This document shows positions 53,280-61,498 of a stretch of DNA of 64,000 nt, in pieces. Below the pieces are notes generated by a model. That model saw only the letters and a program-made list of their open reading frames with translations, ran no database searches and was not told the origin of the DNA. Made by a program: the position numbers and the translations under genes. Source of the DNA: Caulobacter sp. BK020 (GTDB lineage Bacteria; Pseudomonadota; Alphaproteobacteria; Caulobacterales; Caulobacteraceae). How positions within the stretch are numbered: position 1 is the first letter of the stretch; every line of letters starts with the position of its first letter. The stretch lies in NCBI RefSeq assembly GCF_004342605.1, contig NZ_SLZL01000003.1, forward strand, positions 124,001-188,000, written 5' to 3'.

Positions 53280-53816
53280 ATGGGCGTGGCCGGCCCCGCC
53301 AGAAGCGTGAGCAAGCGGACATTGGATGTGCTGGGCGCGATCTTTGTCCTGCTGTTCTTCCTACCCGTTGGATTGGTGATGCTCATCGGGATCCGCTGCA
53401 GTCGGCGCGGTCCGATCTTCATGCGCGAGGAGACCCTCGGGCTGCACGGCCGCACCTTCGGGCGCTGGCGCCTGTATCGGCCGACGCAGCACGAAAGCCT
53501 GTTCGATCAGGTGCTCTGGCGGGCGGGGCTGGGCGACCTGCCGTCAGCCGTCAACGTCATCGACGGCGACATGTCGCTGATCGGACCCAGGCCGCAATCG
53601 CCGGGCCAGGACGCCCATCTGCGCAAGGGGCGGCCGGACTACGAGCGGCGCCTCGAGGCGCGGCCGGGCATGATCTGGCCGCGCGGCGCGGAGGGAGAGC
53701 CGTCATGGACCGCTGAACTGGACTACGTCGCCCGATGGACGGTGCTGGCGGATCTGAGGGTAGCGGCCCTCTATGCGGTCCAGGGATTGTTCCGCGAGGA
53801 ACAGGGCGTCGATTAG
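53280..53816 (+). CDS. Divergent bacterial sugar transferase (phosphoglycosyl transferase fold)
   Basis: A 178-residue protein of the PF02397 family, whose members load a sugar-1-phosphate onto undecaprenyl phosphate. One N-terminal re-entrant helix (LDVLGAIFVLLFFLPVGLVML) is present, then RGPIFMREETLG and the end motif GDMSLIGPRPQ. The region that should hold the catalytic Asp-Glu pair (consensus SLDELPQ) reads GLGDLPS, so the nucleophilic Asp is a Gly. The KFR(T/S)M motif is also not preserved. The ATG at 53280 follows GGAAGCGACGGGG; an open frame extends up to 53193. It may be inactive or altered. No polysaccharide genes adjoin. Confidence 0.8.
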   Translation: MGVAGPARSVSKRTLDVLGAIFVLLFFLPVGLVMLIGIRCSRRGPIFMREETLGLHGRTFGRWRLYRPTQHESLFDQVLWRAGLGDLPSAVNVIDGDMSLIGPRPQSPGQDAHLRKGRPDYERRLEARPGMIWPRGAEGEPSWTAELDYVARWTVLADLRVAALYAVQGLFREEQGVD

Positions 53817-53817
53817 G

Positions 53818-53949
53818 TCAGCGGGCGAGGATCGCCAGGCCGACGATCAAGCCGGTCCACATACCAAGATTGGCCAGGATCACGCTCAGCCGGGTCAGCG
53901 AGACGTGGCGTTCTTGGCGGTGCTTGTAAGTGTAGGTGGCGGTCGTCAT
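53818..53949 (-). CDS. Small single-pass membrane protein, 43 residues
   Basis: A short frame starting MTTATYTYKHRQERHVS and ending VGLAILAR, with one hydrophobic helix (about residues 22-42). GGAG stands 9 nt before the ATG. The arrangement of a basic cytoplasmic N-terminus and one helix is typical of small membrane proteins. It converges on the sugar transferase gene, ending 2 bp past its stop. Function unknown. Confidence 0.65.
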   Translation of the reverse strand: MTTATYTYKHRQERHVSLTRLSVILANLGMWTGLIVGLAILAR

Positions 53950-54257
53950 TGTCCCAAAGCTCCGAATTCTACATCCGCGTCAAAAAATTGACCCGGGCGT
54001 ACAGTAGATACGTATGCATGCCACAAAAGTTTCGCATGTCACTCGCTCATTGCGGGATTTCTGGCCCTGAGCGACGATTATTTTGCTCTGCGTCCTCCGA
54101 TGGGCGGATGTTTTTATCAATGATGTCAAATAACCGCGTGCGAAGTTCGAATTTACCGTCTTTAAGATGTTGAGCGGCGCGGAACGCGCCAGGCGTGTGT
54201 CGCTCTTCGGCGGAGCGCAGCGGCCGCGGGGAGGCGGTCGGCGCCGCCGCCGATTCC
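53950..54257. other. A+T-rich spacer between small membrane-protein gene and mnmA
   Basis: This 308-bp stretch has no convincing gene. 53980-54175 is notably A+T-rich, with palindromic bits such as ATACGTAT (54009-54016). It should contain the promoter for the 43-residue gene. No terminator for mnmA with a T-run was seen. Confidence 0.4.
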
Positions 54258-55466
54258 CTAGATCGCCGCCCGCTCGGTCGTCGCGATGAAGCCGCCGCCC
54301 AGGACCCGTTCCGGATCGGCGGGATCGTACAGCACGCAGGCCTGGCCGGGGGCGACGCCTTCTTCCAGGACGTCGAACACCAGGCGAGGTTCGCCGTCGA
54401 CCAGGGCCAGGCGGCCGGGGACGGGCTCGCGGGTCGAGCGCACGCGGGCCAGAACCGGCGCGCCCGCCGCGGCGGCCGTTTCCAGGCTGTCCTCGACGCC
54501 CAGCCAGTTGCCTTCCTTCAGCGACAGGGCCCGGGCCAGCAGCGCCTCGCGCGGGCCGACGATCACCTGGCGCTTGTCGGCGTCGATCTTCACGACGAAC
54601 AGCGGATCGCCGACGGCGATGTTCAGGCCCCGGCGCTGGCCGATGGTGTAGCGGGTGACGCCCTCGTGGCGGCCCAGCACGCGGCCGTCCATGTGCACCA
54701 TGTCGCCGGGCAGGGCGCCTTGCGGCCGGATCCGGTCGATCACCGTGGTGTACTTGCCCTCGGGCACGAAGCAGATGTCCTGGCTGTCGGGCTTGTCGGC
54801 GATGGCCAGGCCCAGCTCGGCGGCCACCTGGCGCACGGTCGGCTTGTCCATGCCGCCCAGCGGGAAGCGCAGGAAGTCCAGCTGCTCGGCCGTGGTGGCG
54901 AACAGGAAATAGCTCTGGTCCTTGGCCGGGTCGGCGGCGCGGCGCAGCTGCGGGCGGTTGCCGCCGCTCGGGCTCATCGCGCGCTGCACATAGTGCCCGG
55001 TCGCCATGGCCTCGGCGCCCAGGTCGCGGGCCACGTCCAGCAGATCGCGGAACTTGACGGTCTGGTTGCAGCGCACGCAGGGGATCGGCGTCTCGCCGCG
55101 CAGATAGGCGTCGGCGAAGTCCTCGATCACCTGTTCCTTGAAGCGGCTTTCGTAGTCGAGGACATAGTGCGGAATGCCGATCCGCTCGGCCGCCATGCGG
55201 GCGTCCAGGATGTCCTGGCCCGCGCAGCAGGCGCCCTTCTTGGCGATCGCGGCGCCGTGATCGTAGAGCTGCAGGGTGACCCCCACCACGTCGTAGCCGG
55301 CCTTGGCCAGCAGGGCGGCGGTGACGGTGGAATCGACCCCGCCCGACATCGCCGCGACGATCCGGGTCCCGACGGGCAGGCCGACAGCCGCGCGCGCCTG
55401 CTCGACGGCGCGGTCGAGGGCGGTGGCCGGGGCGAAGAGAGCGGTGTCGGCGTCCATCGCGGCCAT
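54258..55466 (-). CDS. mnmA: tRNA-specific 2-thiouridylase MnmA
   Basis: A 402-residue enzyme that thiolates U34 of tRNAs for Glu, Gln and Lys. The PP-loop ATP motif is [15 protein letters not shown] near residue 39. The two catalytic cysteines are in [14 protein letters not shown] and in [11 protein letters not shown]. The C-terminal beta domains are intact to [10 protein letters not shown]. Length is normal apart from a 30-residue N-terminal extension that is common in alphaproteobacteria. It follows flgL by 66 bp on the same strand and may be read from the flgK-flgL transcript as well as its own promoter. Confidence 0.97.
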   Translation of the reverse strand: MAAMDADTALFAPATALDRAVEQARAAVGLPVGTRIVAAMSGGVDSTVTAALLAKAGYDVVGVTLQLYDHGAAIAKKGACCAGQDILDARMAAERIGIPHYVLDYESRFKEQVIEDFADAYLRGETPIPCVRCNQTVKFRDLLDVARDLGAEAMATGHYVQRAMSPSGGNRPQLRRAADPAKDQSYFLFATTAEQLDFLRFPLGGMDKPTVRQVAAELGLAIADKPDSQDICFVPEGKYTTVIDRIRPQGALPGDMVHMDGRVLGRHEGVTRYTIGQRRGLNIAVGDPLFVVKIDADKRQVIVGPREALLARALSLKEGNWLGVEDSLETAAAAGAPVLARVRSTREPVPGRLALVDGEPRLVFDVLEEGVAPGQACVLYDPADPERVLGGGFIATTERAAI

Positions 55467-55532
55467 ATAGCGAGTTGCGGCCGTTTTTGCGAGGTTTGGG
55501 GCGTTGCGGACCGAAGCGTTCGTCGCTCCCCC

Positions 55533-56456
55533 CTACCTCAGCACGTTCAGCAGCGACGAGTTCTGCAAGCTCGAGAACACCTGGGCCGAGGCCTGGACGG
55601 CCAGCTTGGCCGACTCCAGGCGAGTGATCGCCTCGGCCATGTCGACCTCGGTGATGCCGCCGACCATGGTGCTCAGGGTGTCGGCCTGGTCCGACAGCTC
55701 GGTCTGGGCGGTCTCGAAGCGCTTCTGGTTCAGGCCGTTCTGGGCCTGGGCGGTGGTCAGGTTGGTCTTCACCGCGTCGAAAGTCGGCAGCAGGCCGCCC
55801 AGGAAGTTGCTCTGGGCCTGGGTCAGCTTGCCGGTGAAGGGACCGTTGGCGTCGACATAGGCCTGGACCTGCTTGAAGGCGTTGTAGACGCCCGTGCCCA
55901 GCTGGTCGGCCAGCTGGCCGGTGTCGACCGAGGTGGTGTCGTCGATGCGGTTGCTGGTGATGTACTGGTCGTTCTGGAACAGCGATGCCGTGCTGGCCGC
56001 CGCGGTCAGGTCGGCCATGCTGGTGGCCGTGGTCGGCTGGACGTCCGACTTGGCGCCGGCGAACACGTAGCGGCCGTTGAACTTGCTGTTGAGGCCCTGG
56101 ACCACGTCGCCGAACGCGCCGTTCAGCTGCTGCATCAGGGTCTCGGCGCTGCCGGCGGCGATGGCGTTGGCGATGGCGTCGCGGGCGTCCTGGGTGGCGT
56201 CGGCGACCTGGCCGATGCCGATGTCCTGGACGTCCAGCCGGTTGGCGACCAGGGTCGTCTGGTCGCGGAAGCCGGCGACCTTGGCCTGGGCGGTCTTCAT
56301 GGCCGTCAGGACCTCGGCGTTCTTGGCGTAGCCCTTCAGGTCGTTGGCGTTCTTCTGGCTGGAAACCTGTTCGCCAGCGACGTTCTGCAGCACCTGCGCA
56401 CGCATCAGGTTGCTGGTCATCACGCCGAAGTTGCCGGAGGTGGAGACGCGGGTCAT
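55533..56456 (-). CDS. flgL: Flagellar hook-associated protein 3 FlgL
   Basis: A 307-residue hook-filament junction protein. The N-terminal flagellin-type helix (TRVSTSGNFGVMTSNLMRAQ) and C-terminal coiled coil (VDMAEAITRLESAKLAVQASAQVFSSLQNSSLLNVL, cited in part) form the axial core. The middle segment with NGRYVFAGAKSD is the FlgL signature. It lies 9 bp after flgK on the same strand and is translated from the sigma-54-driven flgK transcript. Confidence 0.96.
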   Translation of the reverse strand: MTRVSTSGNFGVMTSNLMRAQVLQNVAGEQVSSQKNANDLKGYAKNAEVLTAMKTAQAKVAGFRDQTTLVANRLDVQDIGIGQVADATQDARDAIANAIAAGSAETLMQQLNGAFGDVVQGLNSKFNGRYVFAGAKSDVQPTTATSMADLTAAASTASLFQNDQYITSNRIDDTTSVDTGQLADQLGTGVYNAFKQVQAYVDANGPFTGKLTQAQSNFLGGLLPTFDAVKTNLTTAQAQNGLNQKRFETAQTELSDQADTLSTMVGGITEVDMAEAITRLESAKLAVQASAQVFSSLQNSSLLNVLR

Positions 56457-56465
56457 GGCTTAACC

Positions 56466-58580
56466 TCAAAGAATGCCGGTGAGGACATCGAACATGTCCT
56501 TCGTCGCCTGGATCAGGCGGGCGGAGGCGTTGAACGCCTGCTGGTAGGTGGTCAGGTTGACCAGTTCCTCGTCGAGATTGACGCCTTCCTGCGACTGGCG
56601 CTGGGCGTCGACCTCGGTCTTGACGGAGTCGGCCGCTTCCTTGCGGCTGGTGGCCGCCGCGGCCTTGCGGGCGATCGAGCCGCTGAAGTCCGCGCCGTAG
56701 CTCAGCACGGTCTTGCTCGAACCGGCGGTGTCGCCGGCGCTGGCGAAACTGGCGGTGACGTCGCCGGCCTTGGCCAGGGCCAGGGCGCCGCGGCCGTCGC
56801 CGGTCGCCAGCGCCGGGACGCCGGCCGCCACGGTCAGGTCCAGCTTGGCGAACGGCAGCTTGGACGGGTTGGCGTCCATGGCCGGGTCCACCTTGAAAAG
56901 GCCCCCGCGCGTGCTGCGCTCGCTCATGCCGACGCCGAACAGCTGGCTCAGCGACGGGCCGCCGACGCCGCGCTGGGTGGTGTCTTCGACCACCGACAGG
57001 TTGACCGGGGTGGCGGTGTTGGAGGTGAAGGTCAGCTCGCCCTTCGAGCCCAGGGTGAAGGCGCCGTAGAGGCCCACGCCCGAATTGCGGGAGTTCAGGG
57101 CGTCGATGGTTTCCTGCATCGTGCCCGTCCCCGTCGGGATGGTCACCTGGATGTCGCGGATGCGGCCGCCTTCGCTGTCGGTCAGGCGCAGGGAGATGGT
57201 CTGGCCGGGCGTAAAGCCGCTGGGGTCGCTGGCGACCATGCCGGTCTCGTAGGGCGAGTAGCCATCGGAGCGGACGATGTCGTTGAGGCCGAAGAACTGG
57301 GAAAAGCCCTTGCCGGCCTTGGTCGAGGGCGTGGTGGCGTCGTCGACGATCGCAATGCCGTTGGTGGCGGTCGCGGTGTTCAGGCTCAGCTGGCCGTTGG
57401 CGAAGGCCGCCGTGGCCGTGCCGCCCAGGGCGGTGTTCAGCTGGGTCAGGAAATTGGTGTTGGTGAAGGCGGGGCCGGCGGCGCCGTTGACGGTCATGGT
57501 CCCGGCGCTGAAGTCGACATCCACGCGCTGGACGATGGCGCCGGCGGCGTTGGTGATGGCGATGGTCGTCTTGCCGGTGAAGTTGGCGAAGGCCGTGTTG
57601 GCGTCCAGGCCGGTGTCCTTGCCGGTCATGCTGTTGGGCGCCGGCACCGAGCTGGCGGCGTTGGAGGCGCGGTTCAGCTCCTCGGCGGCCCGGCTGACGA
57701 ACTCGCCCAGCTGGTCGGAGAGGTTGGGCAGTTCCTTGTTGCGCAGCTCAAGCAGGCCCTGGAGCTCGCCGTTGCTGACGGTCAGCGGCATGACCTGGCC
57801 GCCGCTGTTGGCGGTGACCACGGTCAGATAGCCGTTGGCGGCGCCCGACTGGTTGTAGGTGACGGTGGCCGGGCCGTTGCCCGCCAGGGTGACGCCCTCG
57901 GCCGAGCGGACCATGACCCCGCCGTTGGAGCGGTCGCTGACCTGGATGTTCATGTAGGTCGACAGCTCGTTGATCAGTCCGCTCTGGACGTTCTCGGAGC
58001 CGGTGCCGTCGGCGCCCGCCATCTTGGCGCGGGTGATGTCGACGTTCAGCGCGTCGATCTGCTTGAGCAGGTCGTTGACGCGGTCGACGTCGGCGCCGAT
58101 GCGGTTGTCGGTGTCCTTGATCTGGCTGGACAGCGAGGAGGTGATGCGCTTGCTCTCGCCCAGGAAGTCCTCGACCTTGGTGATGGCGCTGCTGCGCAGC
58201 AGGGTCGAGGACGGGTCGTCGGCCGCCATGGAGAAGGCGGCGTAGACGTCGTCCAGGGTGGCGAAGAAATTGGTCGTGGTGCTGGGGTCGCCGAACAGCT
58301 TCTGGGCGTTGTCCATCGCCGTGGCGATCGCGCCCGTGCGGCCCGCGTCGGAGGCGCCGTTCAGGCTGGCGGCGGCCATGAACTTGTCGGTGGCCCGCTT
58401 GATGGCGTCGATGTTGACGCCCACGCCCATGCCGTTCGACACCAGGTTGGACTGGGCGATCGTCTTGCGGACATAGCCGGCGGTGTTGATGTTGGCGACG
58501 TTGTCGGAGGTGACGCGCAGGCCCGTCTGGGCCGCCATCATCCCCGAAGTCGCCACGTTCAAGATGGTGTTCAACGACAT
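56466..58580 (-). CDS. flgK: Flagellar hook-associated protein 1 FlgK
   Basis: A 704-residue junction protein linking hook and filament. It begins MSLNTILNVATSGMMAAQTG, with the rod-type signature SDNVANINTAGYVRK near residue 25, and ends with the coiled coil SQEGVNLDEELVNLTTYQQAF plus ASARLIQATKDMFDVL. The long variable centre is normal for Caulobacter FlgK. It is first in the flgK-flgL operon and diverges from fliK across a shared sigma-54 control region. Confidence 0.97.
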   Translation of the reverse strand: MSLNTILNVATSGMMAAQTGLRVTSDNVANINTAGYVRKTIAQSNLVSNGMGVGVNIDAIKRATDKFMAAASLNGASDAGRTGAIATAMDNAQKLFGDPSTTTNFFATLDDVYAAFSMAADDPSSTLLRSSAITKVEDFLGESKRITSSLSSQIKDTDNRIGADVDRVNDLLKQIDALNVDITRAKMAGADGTGSENVQSGLINELSTYMNIQVSDRSNGGVMVRSAEGVTLAGNGPATVTYNQSGAANGYLTVVTANSGGQVMPLTVSNGELQGLLELRNKELPNLSDQLGEFVSRAAEELNRASNAASSVPAPNSMTGKDTGLDANTAFANFTGKTTIAITNAAGAIVQRVDVDFSAGTMTVNGAAGPAFTNTNFLTQLNTALGGTATAAFANGQLSLNTATATNGIAIVDDATTPSTKAGKGFSQFFGLNDIVRSDGYSPYETGMVASDPSGFTPGQTISLRLTDSEGGRIRDIQVTIPTGTGTMQETIDALNSRNSGVGLYGAFTLGSKGELTFTSNTATPVNLSVVEDTTQRGVGGPSLSQLFGVGMSERSTRGGLFKVDPAMDANPSKLPFAKLDLTVAAGVPALATGDGRGALALAKAGDVTASFASAGDTAGSSKTVLSYGADFSGSIARKAAAATSRKEAADSVKTEVDAQRQSQEGVNLDEELVNLTTYQQAFNASARLIQATKDMFDVLTGIL

Positions 58581-58594
58581 GGTCTATTCTCCGG

Positions 58595-58650
58595 CCTGCT
58601 CGGCAAACCACGAACGGCGCGACGCGACCTTGCCCGGCGAAAACTGCCGG
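58595..58650 (-). promoter_or_regulatory. ftr-type FlbD sites in the flgK leader
   Basis: The sequence CGGCGAAAACTGCCG at 58635-58649 fits the Caulobacter ftr pattern CGGC-N2-AAA-N2-GC-N-G at every fixed base. A weaker relative starts with CGGCAAACC at 58601. Counting from the sigma-54 promoter described below, they fall about +83 to +97 and +118 to +131 of the flgK transcript. This downstream placement is what I recall for ftr2 and ftr3 in the C. crescentus flaN-flbG region. Confidence 0.7.
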
Positions 58651-58741
58651 GCGTTGCGGGGTTCGACCCCTTCAGCGATGTGCAAGCCATTGAAATTCAT
58701 GGCGATCCGTTCCTGACGTCGAGCGAGCGACAGAAATCCAT

Positions 58742-58760
58742 GCGCAAGGACGGCGCCAAC
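58742..58760 (-). promoter_or_regulatory. Sigma-54 promoter of flgK-flgL
   Basis: On the minus strand, TTGGCGCCGTCCTTGCGC has GG and GC separated by exactly 10 nt and matches the -24/-12 consensus closely. Transcription would start near 58732, giving a leader of about 150 nt to the flgK ATG. Confidence 0.8.
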
Positions 58761-58812
58761 CGGGGATGGGGCGAGACGACGCGGCAAGCCTGGCCCTTTC
58801 CGTCCTGCTCAG

Positions 58813-58829
58813 CCCGGCAAAAAGCGCCG
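58813..58829 (+). promoter_or_regulatory. ftr-type FlbD enhancer site between the two sigma-54 promoters
   Basis: CGGCAAAAAGCGCCG at 58815-58829 matches CGGC-N2-AAA-N2-GC-N-G at all fixed positions. It lies about 100-115 bp upstream of the predicted fliK start point and about 85-95 bp upstream of the flgK one, a proper enhancer distance for FlbD at both. Confidence 0.75.
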
Positions 58830-58860
58830 TGGTCGGCCTATCTGGAGGTGTAAATGCAAG

Positions 58861-58893
58861 ATTAACATCAATAAAAACAATATCTTGTTGTTG
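58861..58893 (+). promoter_or_regulatory. A+T-rich, IHF-like DNA-bending region
   Basis: The 33 bp between enhancer and fliK promoter are very A+T-rich and include the inverted repeat AACAA-TATC-TTGTT (58876-58889). Sigma-54 flagellar promoters of Caulobacter use IHF here. Matches to the IHF consensus are partial, so the site is placed only roughly. Confidence 0.45.
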
Positions 58894-58901
58894 GTCTTCG
58901 A

Positions 58902-58919
58902 GTTGGCCCGGCGGTTGCT
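58902..58919 (+). promoter_or_regulatory. Sigma-54 promoter of fliK-flgD-flgE (hook operon)
   Basis: GTTGGCCCGGCGGTTGCT has GG (58905-58906) and GC (58917-58918) separated by 10 nt, a strong -24/-12 match. Transcription would begin near 58930, about 54 nt before the fliK ATG. Confidence 0.82.
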
Positions 58920-58983
58920 CAGGGATGTCCGGATCAAGGCGTGTCCTCTTCGGGCCGCCATCCTCCGTGGACCTGACCGACGC

Positions 58984-60669
58984 ATGACCGCGATCGCCGC
59001 TCCCGCTTCCGTCCTGCCTTCTGCTCCGGCGCCCGCCGGCGGCTATGACAAGGACGCGGCCGAAGGCTTCGGCGCGCTGCTGGCCCAGGCCGCGAGCGCC
59101 AGCGCCTCCAATGACAAGGCGACCAGCGACAAGGCCTCCACACGAGACGCCCGCGACGCCGATAAGAGCGCCGACCGGGCGCAGGACGGCAAGGTCTCCA
59201 GCGCCAAGGCCGCCGACCGCGCCACCGACGCCAAGGCCGACCAAGTCGCCGGCGCCGCCGACAAGGTCTCCGATGGGAAGGCGCCGGCCAAGGCCGCCGT
59301 CGCCCAGGCGGCCGACAGAGCCCCGGACGCCAGCCCCGCCGAAGGCAAGACCGACAGCAAGGACCAGGCCGTCGCCGATGCGCCCGTGACCGCCGACACC
59401 GCCGCCGCCGGCCAGGCCGACGCCGCCGCCGCTGCCCAGGCCGCGGCGGCCCTGATCGCCGCCATGCAAGCGCCGCCGGCCGAGATCCCCAAGCCCGTGG
59501 CGGACGCCGTCACGACCGCCCAGGCCTCTTCGGTGGCCCAGCCGCTCCAGAACGTCACGGCCGAGATCGCTCCGGCGCCAGCCATCGCCCAAGATGCACA
59601 GGTCCAGGCGCTTCCCGCCGCCGCCCTGGCGACCGACGCCGCCGAGTCCGCTCCGGCCCTCGACCTGTCGCAGACGCCGGCGGCCTCGGCCGCCGAACTC
59701 GCCGCGGTCGCGGCGGTCGCCGCCAGGTCCAAGACCGGCCCGGCCGCTCCCGCCGCCAAGGCTGACGCGGCCCCGGCCATCGCGACCCCGGCCGGTCCGG
59801 CCGCTGAGGCCGCCGCCGCGCCGACGGTCGATCCCGCCGAACCCGCTCTGGTTCCGGCCGCCGCCGCCCAGGCCGCTGCGCCAGAAGTCGCCTCGGTGAC
59901 CGCCAAGGTGGTCGAGGCCGCCGAACCGAAGACCACCGCCCCCACCACGGCGACCGCTGTCGCCGCCGTGGCGGACGCTGCCGAGCCGGCTCATGGCCAG
60001 GTCGCCGCGCCGGCCCACGCCGCGACGACGGGCGAAGGCGCGATGGGCGAGGGCGGCCAGGACCAGGCCGGCGACAAGAGCTCGCTTCTGAAGGACGCCG
60101 CGCCGGTCGCGGTTGCCGCCGACACTGCTGCTCCGACCCAAACCTTCGTCGCGCCAGGCACGGCGGCGGCCCCGGCCCCGGTCGTCGCCGCCCAGCTGCC
60201 CAAGGCCGGTCCCGAGACCGTCAGCCACCTGACGACCGAGATCGCCAGCAAGGCGGTGGTCGGCAAGACCAGCCGCTTCGATGTCGTACTACAGCCGGAA
60301 GGCCTGGGCCGCGTCGACGTGCGCATCGAGATCGCCAAGGACGGCAAGCTGACCGCCGCCCTGAACTTCGACAACCCGGCCGCCGCCGCCGACATGCGGG
60401 GCAAGTCGGGCGAACTGCGCCAGGCCCTGGCCGCCGCGGGCTTCAATGTCGCCGACAACGCCCTGAGCTTCGACAGCTCCAGCCAGAACCAGGGCGGCCA
60501 GAGCCAGAACGCCTTCTTCAATTTCCAGGACGGCGAGAACGGCCGTCAGGCTTTCCAAGGCCGCGCCTTCCGATCGGCGCTGGGCGAGGAAATCCCCACC
60601 CTGTCCCCGTCCGCCCTGCTGCCCGGCCTCCGCGTCGCCGACAGCAGCGGCGTCGACGTCAGAATCTAG
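58984..60669 (+). CDS. fliK: Flagellar hook-length control protein FliK
   Basis: A 561-residue secreted ruler protein. The ATG at 58984 begins MTAIAAPASVLPS; the frame is open further back to 58885 but that overlaps the promoter. Residues 1-420 are extremely Ala/Pro-rich and of low complexity, as expected of the ruler part. The C-terminal Flg_hook domain (about 425-520) is clear: RFDVVLQPEGLGRVDVRIE, GELRQALAAAGFNV. It measures hook length and switches export specificity. It is the first gene of the hook operon here and ends 11 bp before flgD. Confidence 0.92.
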   Translation: MTAIAAPASVLPSAPAPAGGYDKDAAEGFGALLAQAASASASNDKATSDKASTRDARDADKSADRAQDGKVSSAKAADRATDAKADQVAGAADKVSDGKAPAKAAVAQAADRAPDASPAEGKTDSKDQAVADAPVTADTAAAGQADAAAAAQAAAALIAAMQAPPAEIPKPVADAVTTAQASSVAQPLQNVTAEIAPAPAIAQDAQVQALPAAALATDAAESAPALDLSQTPAASAAELAAVAAVAARSKTGPAAPAAKADAAPAIATPAGPAAEAAAAPTVDPAEPALVPAAAAQAAAPEVASVTAKVVEAAEPKTTAPTTATAVAAVADAAEPAHGQVAAPAHAATTGEGAMGEGGQDQAGDKSSLLKDAAPVAVAADTAAPTQTFVAPGTAAAPAPVVAAQLPKAGPETVSHLTTEIASKAVVGKTSRFDVVLQPEGLGRVDVRIEIAKDGKLTAALNFDNPAAAADMRGKSGELRQALAAAGFNVADNALSFDSSSQNQGGQSQNAFFNFQDGENGRQAFQGRAFRSALGEEIPTLSPSALLPGLRVADSSGVDVRI

Positions 60670-60680
60670 GAGAGCCCGCC

Positions 60681-61361
60681 ATGGTCACGGCCACCAGCAG
60701 CACCGGCAACGCCACCACCGACAAGATCAACAACTCGCGGAACTCGCTCGCCAATAACGAGCAGACGTTCCTGAAGCTGCTGACCACCCAGCTGAAGAAC
60801 CAGGATCCGCTGTCGCCCACCGACACGACCCAGATGACCAGCCAGATCACCCAGATGACCGGCGTCGAGCAGCAACTGGTCACCAACGACCTGCTGACGG
60901 CCCTGGTCGGGATGAACACCAGCGGCGGCATCAGCGAGGGCGTCAACCTGATGGGCAAGCAGGTCACCGCCGAGACCGACAAGTCGGTGCTCAAGAACGG
61001 CGAGGCGACCTGGAGCTACACCCAGAGCCGGTCGGCCACCGGCGTCAAGGTCGAGGTCATCGACAAGTTCGGCAAGACCATCGCCACGGTGCTGCCCGAC
61101 GACATGTCCAGCGGCGACCACACCTTCAAGTGGGACGGCAAGAGCGCCGACGGAACCAAGCAGCCCGACGGCGGCGAATACACCATCAAGGTGACCGCCA
61201 CGGACTCCGAAGGGGCCAACATCACCACCTCGGCCAAGGGACGCGTCGACGGCGTCGTCACCAAGGTCACCAACGAAAGCGGCGTCAACATGGTCTGGAT
61301 CGGCGACACCAAGGTCCCGCTCGACTCCGTGATCGGCGTCACCAACCCCACGACCACGTAA
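60681..61361 (+). CDS. flgD: Flagellar hook-capping protein FlgD
   Basis: A 226-residue scaffold protein for hook assembly. The N-terminal motif NEQTFLKLLTTQLKNQDPLSPTD, cited here in part, near residue 25 is diagnostic. The C-terminal half holds the Fn3/tudor-like cap domain (GDHTFKWDGKSADG, PDGGEYTIKVTATD). The ATG follows AGGAGAGCC. It is translated directly after fliK. Confidence 0.96.
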   Translation: MVTATSSTGNATTDKINNSRNSLANNEQTFLKLLTTQLKNQDPLSPTDTTQMTSQITQMTGVEQQLVTNDLLTALVGMNTSGGISEGVNLMGKQVTAETDKSVLKNGEATWSYTQSRSATGVKVEVIDKFGKTIATVLPDDMSSGDHTFKWDGKSADGTKQPDGGEYTIKVTATDSEGANITTSAKGRVDGVVTKVTNESGVNMVWIGDTKVPLDSVIGVTNPTTT

Positions 61362-61498
61362 CGGTCGTCATCCGATGAACGGGTGTCAGAACGACGCCGT
61401 CGCGGTCTCCCCGGCTCCGCCGGACTTCGGGACCCAAACGCAAACCGCGCTGAACCTCAAACCCATCCGTTTTTGAACTTCATCGCAGGATCACAGTC
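61362..61498 (+). other. flgD-flgE intergenic segment with a partial palindromic repeat
   Basis: This 137-bp gap interrupts an otherwise tight operon. At 61410-61436 it contains CTCCCCGGCTCCGCCGGACTTCGGGACCC, referred to here by position, similar to one arm of the repeat at 21506-21605 and able to fold on itself. I found no sigma-54 promoter match in it. Confidence 0.5.

Noticed and set aside
53950..54257. Possible small RNA in the A+T-rich gap before mnmA
   Set aside because: No promoter plus terminator pair could be recognised; left as unassigned.
58670..58690. A second sigma-54 candidate for flgK (GG at 58687-58688, GC at 58675-58676, minus strand)
   Set aside because: Spacing is right but the -12 part is poor; 58742-58760 is a far better match.
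54195..58853. A 1552-codon open frame on the plus strand across mnmA, flgL and flgK
   Set aside because: It lies antisense to three clear genes; its composition (many Gly, Val, Arg, His, Gln) is what the complement of high-GC coding DNA gives.
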